Of a stretch of 36,672 nucleotides of DNA, positions 32,530 to 36,672 are shown piece by piece. The position numbers and the translations under genes were made by a program. The notes under the pieces are model-generated. The model was not told where the DNA came from. It did no database searches and saw only the letters and a program-made list of their open reading frames with translations. Numbering within the stretch: the stretch's first letter is position 1; each line of letters starts with the position of its first letter. The stretch lies in contig JAGKQJ010000025.1 in assembly GCA_017898095.1 (NCBI GenBank), forward strand, positions 1 through 36,672. The letters run 5' to 3'. The stretch is from Bacillaceae bacterium Marseille-Q3522 (GTDB lineage Bacteria; Bacillota; Bacilli; Bacillales; Cytobacillaceae).

Positions 32530-33492
32530 TTGTATAAATATATTTTTGGCCGGCTGTTAGGCATGATTCCTAATTTAATAATCATTACGATTCTGATTTT
32601 TACATTTGCAAAACTTGCCCCCGGGGATCCGTTTTCGGCACAATTGGACCCTGGTGTATCGCAAGAAGATGTCGAAAGACAACGTGCTATGTTCGGCGTT
32701 GATGATCCATTACATGAACAATATATTTCCTGGTTAACGCATGTCATAAAAGGAGATTTTGGCGTTAGTCTTAAATCAAAGCGTCCTGTAAGTGATCTAA
32801 TTAACGAACGGATTGGGAATACGGTATTGCTTGCGGGTCTTTCATTTTTTATTACATTAATCATTGCAATTCCGCTTGGCATCATGTCAGCAAGGCGTCC
32901 TTACTCTTTGCTTGATTATGGCGGGACAACCTTCAGCTTTGCCGGCCTCTCCATTCCTAATTTTTATTTAGGACTATTACTGATCTTTATCTTTGCGTTA
33001 CATTTTGGCTGGTTTCCTTCACAGGGAACCGTGACATCTTCAGAAAACTATAGCGGTTTTCGCTTCATTCTCGATAAGCTCCATCATGCAATATTACCGT
33101 CTATTGCTGTTGGAACAAGTGCTACAGCAATTTATTTCAGATATATGCGTTCTGAATTGCTGGAAGTGATGGGGAAAGACTTTATTCGTACTGCAAAAGC
33201 GAAAGGAGTTCCCGAGGGCAAATTACTGTACAAACATACATTACGGAATGCGATGATTCCTATTATCACACTAATGGGGTTTGAATTTGGCTCTTTAGTC
33301 AGCGGTGCGATTATTACGGAAAAAGTATTTTCCTGGCCCGGTATCGGTACATTATTTTTAGACTCCATATTGACACGTGATTATCCGACCATAATGGCAA
33401 TTAGTTTTATTATTGCTGTTGCTATTTTAATAGGAAACCTGCTTGCAGACATCTTTTATTCGATTGTAGATCCGCGCATTCGTTACAATTAA
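32530..33492 (+). CDS. peptide ABC transporter permease (OppB/DppB type)
   Basis: A 320-residue integral membrane protein. The N-terminal YIFGRLLGMIPNLIIITILIFTFAKLAPGDPF is the family's first helix plus the LAPGDP motif. About six helices; the EAA loop is DFIRTAKAKGVPEGKLLYKHTLRNAMIP (about 217-244); ends FYSIVDPRIRYN. Start TTG 32530, with AAGGAAGTGAT upstream; the family start coincides with it. It pairs with the permease that follows 11 bp downstream. Confidence 0.93.
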   Translation: MYKYIFGRLLGMIPNLIIITILIFTFAKLAPGDPFSAQLDPGVSQEDVERQRAMFGVDDPLHEQYISWLTHVIKGDFGVSLKSKRPVSDLINERIGNTVLLAGLSFFITLIIAIPLGIMSARRPYSLLDYGGTTFSFAGLSIPNFYLGLLLIFIFALHFGWFPSQGTVTSSENYSGFRFILDKLHHAILPSIAVGTSATAIYFRYMRSELLEVMGKDFIRTAKAKGVPEGKLLYKHTLRNAMIPIITLMGFEFGSLVSGAIITEKVFSWPGIGTLFLDSILTRDYPTIMAISFIIAVAILIGNLLADIFYSIVDPRIRYN

Positions 33493-33503
33493 GGAGGGAA
33501 AAA

Positions 33504-34421
33504 ATGAGTACACTTGTCAATAAACCAAAGCACAGGTTTTCACGGAACAAGAAACAATCGGAGAAAGAAAGCGGGCCATGGCAAATTGCGGTAAAAAAGT
33601 TTTTTCATAATAAAATTGCTGTATTTGGTTTATGCGTCCTTATTCTGGTTACCCTTATTGCGTTATTTGCACCATTCATCGCAACGCATGACCCGACAAA
33701 AGCAGATTTATTTATGGCAAATAAAGCACCGGGTTCAGAACATCTTTTAGGTACTGACAGTTCGGGAAGAGATGCTTTTTCAAGATTAGTATTCGGTGCG
33801 CGGATATCGCTGATTATTGGCTTCTGTGCAATGCTATTCACCGTCATTATCGGTGTTATTTTAGGGGCTGTAGCAGGCTATTTTGGCGGCATCATCGATT
33901 CCCTTATTATGAGAATATGTGATATTATGCTAAATTTCCCGTTTATTCTATTTGTCCTTGTTGTCATATCCATTTTACGTGAAGTAAACATATCTACTTT
34001 TGTGGCAGTCATCGGATTCACTTCCTGGCCGCAAATTACGAGAATCATTCGTGCCAGTTTTTTGTCGCTGCGTGAACAGGAATTTATTATGAATGCGAAG
34101 TCCATTGGTGCTTCTTCAGGCAGAGTAATATTTAAACATTTACTGCCGAACGCAATGGCACCTATCATTGTAAATGCAACGATATTTATGGCAAACATGA
34201 TTATTGCAGAATCCGCGCTAAGCTTTATTGGCTTCGGGATCCCGCAGCCGACACCAAGCTGGGGGAATATGATTTCTGATGCTCTATCCCTGCGGGTATT
34301 AAAATATGAATACTGGCTTTGGCTTCCGCCGGGTCTGATGATTTTCCTTACCGTATTAGCGATTAATTTCATCGGTGATGGACTAAGAGACGCTCTTGAT
34401 CCGCACTTTAATAAAAGATAA
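33504..34421 (+). CDS. peptide ABC transporter permease (OppC/DppC type)
   Basis: A 305-residue second permease. A basic cytosolic N-terminus (about 1-30) is followed by the first helix with FGLCVLILVTLIALFAPFIATHDPT. The characteristic HLLGTDSSGRDAFSRLVFGARISL is at about 76-99, the EAA loop EFIMNAKSIGASSGRVIFKHLLPNAMAP at about 193-220, and the protein ends FIGDGLRDALDPHF. Start ATG with AAGGAGGG 6 bp upstream. Last gene of the importer; a terminator lies 79 bp downstream. Confidence 0.93.
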   Translation: MSTLVNKPKHRFSRNKKQSEKESGPWQIAVKKFFHNKIAVFGLCVLILVTLIALFAPFIATHDPTKADLFMANKAPGSEHLLGTDSSGRDAFSRLVFGARISLIIGFCAMLFTVIIGVILGAVAGYFGGIIDSLIMRICDIMLNFPFILFVLVVISILREVNISTFVAVIGFTSWPQITRIIRASFLSLREQEFIMNAKSIGASSGRVIFKHLLPNAMAPIIVNATIFMANMIIAESALSFIGFGIPQPTPSWGNMISDALSLRVLKYEYWLWLPPGLMIFLTVLAINFIGDGLRDALDPHFNKR

Positions 34422-34499
34422 GGGCTTTTAGAATAGAAGCGGCAGTAAATCAGTAAGTAATAAGGAGAAATCTACTTAAGGACATAAGCAATTTAACTA

Positions 34500-34536
34500 G
34501 TGTGTTGATCCCCAATGAGGGTTAATGCACTTTTTT
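34500..34536 (+). terminator. terminator of the peptide importer operon
   Basis: GTGTGTTGATCCC (34500-34512) pairs, with G-U pairs and one bulge, to GGGTTAATGCAC (34519-34530), and is followed by six T. Confidence 0.75.
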
Positions 34537-34626
34537 GTTGAAACAGTTTATATTTCTATAATAGTCCAAAATTACAATTATGTGACTTTAACTTGTTAAG
34601 ATTGCATGATACGGTTCCTTTGTCAC

Positions 34627-34678
34627 GCAACCATACAGTTGCTTATACTTGACAAGCAACCGTAGAGTTGCTTATACT
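34627..34678 (+). promoter_or_regulatory. promoter with two palindromic operators for the ArsR regulator
   Basis: Two 16-bp palindromes, GCAAC-CATACA-GTTGC (34627-34642) and GCAAC-CGTAGA-GTTGC (34656-34671), repeat with a 29-bp step, and each is followed by TTATACT. The promoter is TTGACA (34649-34654), 18 bp, TATACT (34673-34678), so the second palindrome fills the spacer, a classic repressor position. The predicted transcript start falls at or next to the ATG at 34685. Confidence 0.7.
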
Positions 34679-34684
34679 CGATAT

Positions 34685-34963
34685 ATGAATTGGGACAAAG
34701 ATGCTATATTCAAAGCACTTGGCGACTCGACTCGGCGGCTTATATTAGACGAACTATCCGAACGCAACGAGCTGACGTTGTATGAACTTACGGCACGTCT
34801 CATTATGAAGCACGACCTTACCATTTCGCGACAGGCGATCGCTAAACATCTTTCTGTATTGGAAGATGCAGGGCTTGTAAAATCAAAACGAAAAGGGAAA
34901 TATCGAGTACTTATGTTCAATAACGATCCACTTAAAAATTTGCTGAAAGGATGGATAGAGTAA
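34685..34963 (+). CDS. ArsR-family winged-helix regulator
   Basis: A 92-residue winged-helix repressor: WDKDAIFKALGDSTRRLILDELSE (about 3-26) and the recognition segment LTISRQAIAKHLSVLEDAGLVKSKRKGKYRVL (about 47-78). No metal-binding CxC motif, so not an arsenic-type sensor. I start at ATG 34685, since MNWDKDAIFKALGD is the usual beginning; an upstream TTG at 34649 is inside the -35 box. There is no Shine-Dalgarno, and the -10 ends 6 bp before the ATG, so the message is probably leaderless. The operators upstream imply autoregulation. The VOC gene at 35369 is its likely partner, now separated by repeat copy B. Confidence 0.85.
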   Translation: MNWDKDAIFKALGDSTRRLILDELSERNELTLYELTARLIMKHDLTISRQAIAKHLSVLEDAGLVKSKRKGKYRVLMFNNDPLKNLLKGWIE

Positions 34964-34964
34964 T

Positions 34965-35289
34965 TTTATCGCAGATTAAGGGGCAGTAATACCCCCACCT
35001 CAAAATGGAGGTAAGACCAATCATGTTAGGCGGGGGATAAACTGCCCCTAAAAGCCCGATTGCTGAGACAAGGTTTCTCTTAAGGCTTCAGCCTTTAGAG
35101 AAATCAGTCAGGCTATGCGTGATAAGGAGTTTCTTTGGGCTTTAGCCCTTAGAAACTTCAATCAGGCTCTGCGTGACTAACCATCAGTGGGGGACGTGTG
35201 CCGACTAAGATTTCAGGCGTCCTGTTGCAACGTCGGCACTAGTACGTCCTGTACGTCGAAAAACCCCCACTGATGGAAGTTTCACTTTA
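34965..35289 (-). repeat. complex hairpin-rich repeat, copy B (inverted relative to copy A)
   Basis: The reverse complement of 9500-9878 with high identity in the shared modules. It begins 2 bp after the ArsR stop at TTTATCGCAG and ends at TTTCACTTTA (35280-35289). It has one copy of the 58-bp-type unit instead of three, but carries an extra hairpin segment (about 35060-35125, with GGTTTCTCTTAAGGCTTCAG and its complement) absent from copy A. No ORF. Confidence 0.8.
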
Positions 35290-35368
35290 GAAAAAAACTT
35301 ATGACGAATATATGGTATTTTGTTAGCAGAGCACCATATGTCGCAAATATCAAAGGAGGGAAAACATT

Positions 35369-35776
35369 ATGAAAATCATTGTTACCAGTATATTCGTTCA
35401 AGATCAAGACAAGGCATTGGAATTTTATACAGAAACTCTGGGATTTGTAAAAAAGGAGGACGCTCCTGCTGGAGAATTTAGGTGGATAACGGTTGTTTCT
35501 CCTGATGAGCAAGACGGTACCGAGCTTTTGCTTGAACCGAATGACCATCCGGCCGCAAAGGAATATCAAAAGAAGTTATTTGCCGACGGCATCCCAGTAA
35601 CAATGTTTGGTGTTGCAGATGTTCACAAAGAGTATCAACGATTAATGAAACACGGTGTGAAATTTACTATGGAGCCGACAGATATGGGCAAAGTCACAGT
35701 CGCTGTCTTCGACGATACATGCGGCAACCTTATTCAGATAGCGGAGTTTAATAACAATAAGCCAGAGAATCACTGA
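35369..35776 (+). CDS. VOC-family (glyoxalase/bleomycin-resistance-like) protein
   Basis: A 135-residue protein with the paired beta-alpha-beta-beta-beta fold. MKIIVTSIFVQDQDKALEFYTETLGFVKKED (1-31) and VADVHKEYQRLMKHGVKFTMEP through VAVFDDTCGNLIQIAEF (about 75-128) are the two halves; the closing Glu/His-type metal site is suggested by DTCGNLIQIAEF. It could be a metal-dependent lyase, dioxygenase or ligand-binding protein; the substrate cannot be told. Start ATG with AAAGGAGGG 9 bp upstream. Probably once cotranscribed with the ArsR gene before copy B came between them. Confidence 0.87.
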   Translation: MKIIVTSIFVQDQDKALEFYTETLGFVKKEDAPAGEFRWITVVSPDEQDGTELLLEPNDHPAAKEYQKKLFADGIPVTMFGVADVHKEYQRLMKHGVKFTMEPTDMGKVTVAVFDDTCGNLIQIAEFNNNKPENH

Positions 35777-35782
35777 ACGGGT

Positions 35783-35820
35783 AATGAGCATTGCTCATTC
35801 CATTAAAGGGCGCTTTAATG
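35783..35820 (+). terminator. two hairpins after the VOC gene
   Basis: AATGAGC-ATT-GCTCATT (35783-35799) and CATTAAAG-GGCG-CTTTAATG (35801-35820). Neither is followed by a T run. They lie just after the stop and before the MITE-like element, whose own fold-back could end transcription. Confidence 0.5.
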
Positions 35821-35829
35821 GGGTATCAA

Positions 35830-35989
35830 AAAAAGAGGCTGTCCCAAAAGTAATTTGAGAGAAAATCAGTCCCCACTTTTAGTAACAGAATAGCGTCAAA
35901 TGAGATAATCTCTACCACTTTAATAGTGATAGAGGTCTTATTTTGGGATTAAAAAACTTGAACTCCTCCTTTTGGGTCAGCCTCTTTTT
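35830..35989. mobile_element. 160-bp MITE-like element with 21-bp terminal inverted repeats
   Basis: The left end (35830-35850, containing AGAGGCTGTCCCAAAAG) and right end (35969-35989, containing CTTTTGGGTCAGCCTCT) match over 21 bp with one mismatch. An inner fold-back, CTCTACCACT-TTAAT-AGTGATAGAG, sits at about 35911-35935. No ORF. The GAGGCTGTCCCAAAAG end resembles ends of Bacillus IS elements, so it may be an internally deleted IS. In RNA it would also act as a bidirectional terminator for the convergent VOC and GNAT genes. Confidence 0.7.
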
Positions 35990-35998
35990 ATCAAGTTA

Positions 35999-36460
35999 TT
36001 AAAGATGCAGTTTTAGTCCTTCATGAGAAGTGATAAAACCCAACCGTTCATAGAATCGCAACGCATCTTTTCTAATTTTATTCGTCGTGAGCTGAACCAT
36101 CTGACAGCCATGTTCTTCAGCGCGCCAGATTGCCCATTGAATCAGTTTGCTGCCGATGCCGTTTCCGCGCATCGATGACGCTGTCCGCACTCCTTCAATC
36201 GTCGCTCTCCAGCCGCCTTGGTTCGTAATATAAGGAGTAAAGGTGATCTGTAGAACACCAGCAATATCATTTTCAAGACAAGCAACCACCAATTCATTAT
36301 TTGGGTCGGCAGTAATTGCATGAAACGCTTCAAGATAGCTTTCCGGGAGCGGTTCTTCATATCGTTCCCTTTTACTTCCTAATACATCGTCAGCAAGCAT
36401 TTTTACAATTTGCCCGAGATCCTGTTCTGTTGCTAAACGAAAAGTAATTTCCTTATCCAC
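35999..36460 (-). CDS. GNAT-family N-acetyltransferase
   Basis: A 153-residue acetyl-CoA-dependent transferase. Motif A is VRTASSMRGNGIGSKLIQWAIWRAEEHGC (about 91-119), with the RGNGIG pyrophosphate loop; motif B is KIRKDALRFYERLGFITSHEGLKLHL (128-153). The N-terminal ITFRLATEQDLGQIVKML is usual for the family. Start GTG at 36460 with GGGAGGAAAC upstream. The acceptor substrate is unknown. It stands alone; a decayed acetyltransferase C-terminus lies just upstream of it. Confidence 0.88.
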   Translation of the reverse strand: MDKEITFRLATEQDLGQIVKMLADDVLGSKRERYEEPLPESYLEAFHAITADPNNELVVACLENDIAGVLQITFTPYITNQGGWRATIEGVRTASSMRGNGIGSKLIQWAIWRAEEHGCQMVQLTTNKIRKDALRFYERLGFITSHEGLKLHL

Positions 36461-36509
36461 TTAAGTTTCCTCCCCATTTGTCAGAAAAAATAAGTCTATT
36501 CCCATGAAT

Positions 36510-36584
36510 TTATTTTCGCATCTCTTTCAATCCGACTGCAAATACGTCAAAACCGATTTTTTCAAAGTAGGCGACCTTTTTTCT
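36510..36584 (-). pseudogene. C-terminal remnant of an acetyltransferase-like gene
   Basis: On the minus strand a 24-codon stretch reads KKVAYFEKIGFDVFAVGLKE and ends in a stop at 36510. YFEKIGFDV resembles the C-terminal motif B of GNAT proteins. A stop codon immediately upstream shows that the rest is gone. The remaining sequence to 36672 is AT-rich and holds nothing I can identify. Confidence 0.4.
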
Positions 36585-36672
36585 TCACTGAATAATTCTA
36601 AAATATTCACCTTATGTGCATATTTATTTTAAATGATTCTCTACAATTTTCATAAAATTTTATATTAAAAGG

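Overview
The window is chromosomal DNA of a spore-forming, flagellated member of the Bacillaceae. The evidence is a conserved backbone resembling the Bacillus subtilis spoIIID-mbl-flhO-flhP-fabZ-ywpF-ssbB and ywqA-ywqB region, G-rich Shine-Dalgarno sequences, and frequent GTG and TTG starts. I cannot name the species.

Layout. 1-643: a truncated IS1182-type transposase and a palindromic repeat. 643-1810: pyroglutamyl-peptidase and a convergent LysM protein. 2168-9071: the backbone block, holding sporulation regulator SpoIIID, cytoskeleton protein Mbl, the two flagellar rod/hook-type proteins, an EpuA-like small membrane protein, FabZ, an acidic lipoprotein, YwpF, SsbB and a small coupled ORF. 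9307-13843: accessory DNA with a tRNA-Gly(CCC), a complex hairpin-rich repeat (copy A), a DUF1646 transporter, a divergent HxlR regulator/iron alcohol dehydrogenase pair, and about 0.9 kb of repeats. 13844-18227: ywqA (SNF2 ATPase) and ywqB (SWIM protein), overlapping by 8 bp. 18228-19604: 1.4 kb with no recognisable gene. 19605-22688: a carbohydrate-type ABC importer (binding protein and two permeases, no ATPase). 23048-34421: nine same-strand genes that look like one peptide or amino-acid-derivative utilisation module. 34627-36584: an ArsR regulator with its operator, repeat copy B, a VOC protein, a MITE-like element, and an acetyltransferase followed by an acetyltransferase relic.

How the genes work together. 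In the 23-34 kb module, an Opp/Dpp-type importer (lipoprotein, two ATPases, two permeases) would bring in a peptide-like substrate. A CocE/NonD (S15-like) serine hydrolase and an M19 dipeptidase-family protein could cleave it. A mu-crystallin/ketimine-reductase-type enzyme could handle a released imino or amino acid, and a YheO/DauR-type regulator could control the set. The substrate is not evident from sequence.

The most unusual non-coding structures are: the hairpin-rich element present in two inverted copies about 25 kb apart, one with a 58-bp triplication and the other sitting between an ArsR gene and a VOC gene; two loci of helix-phased 20-22 bp repeats; and a predicted leaderless ArsR transcript with a palindromic operator between its -35 and -10.
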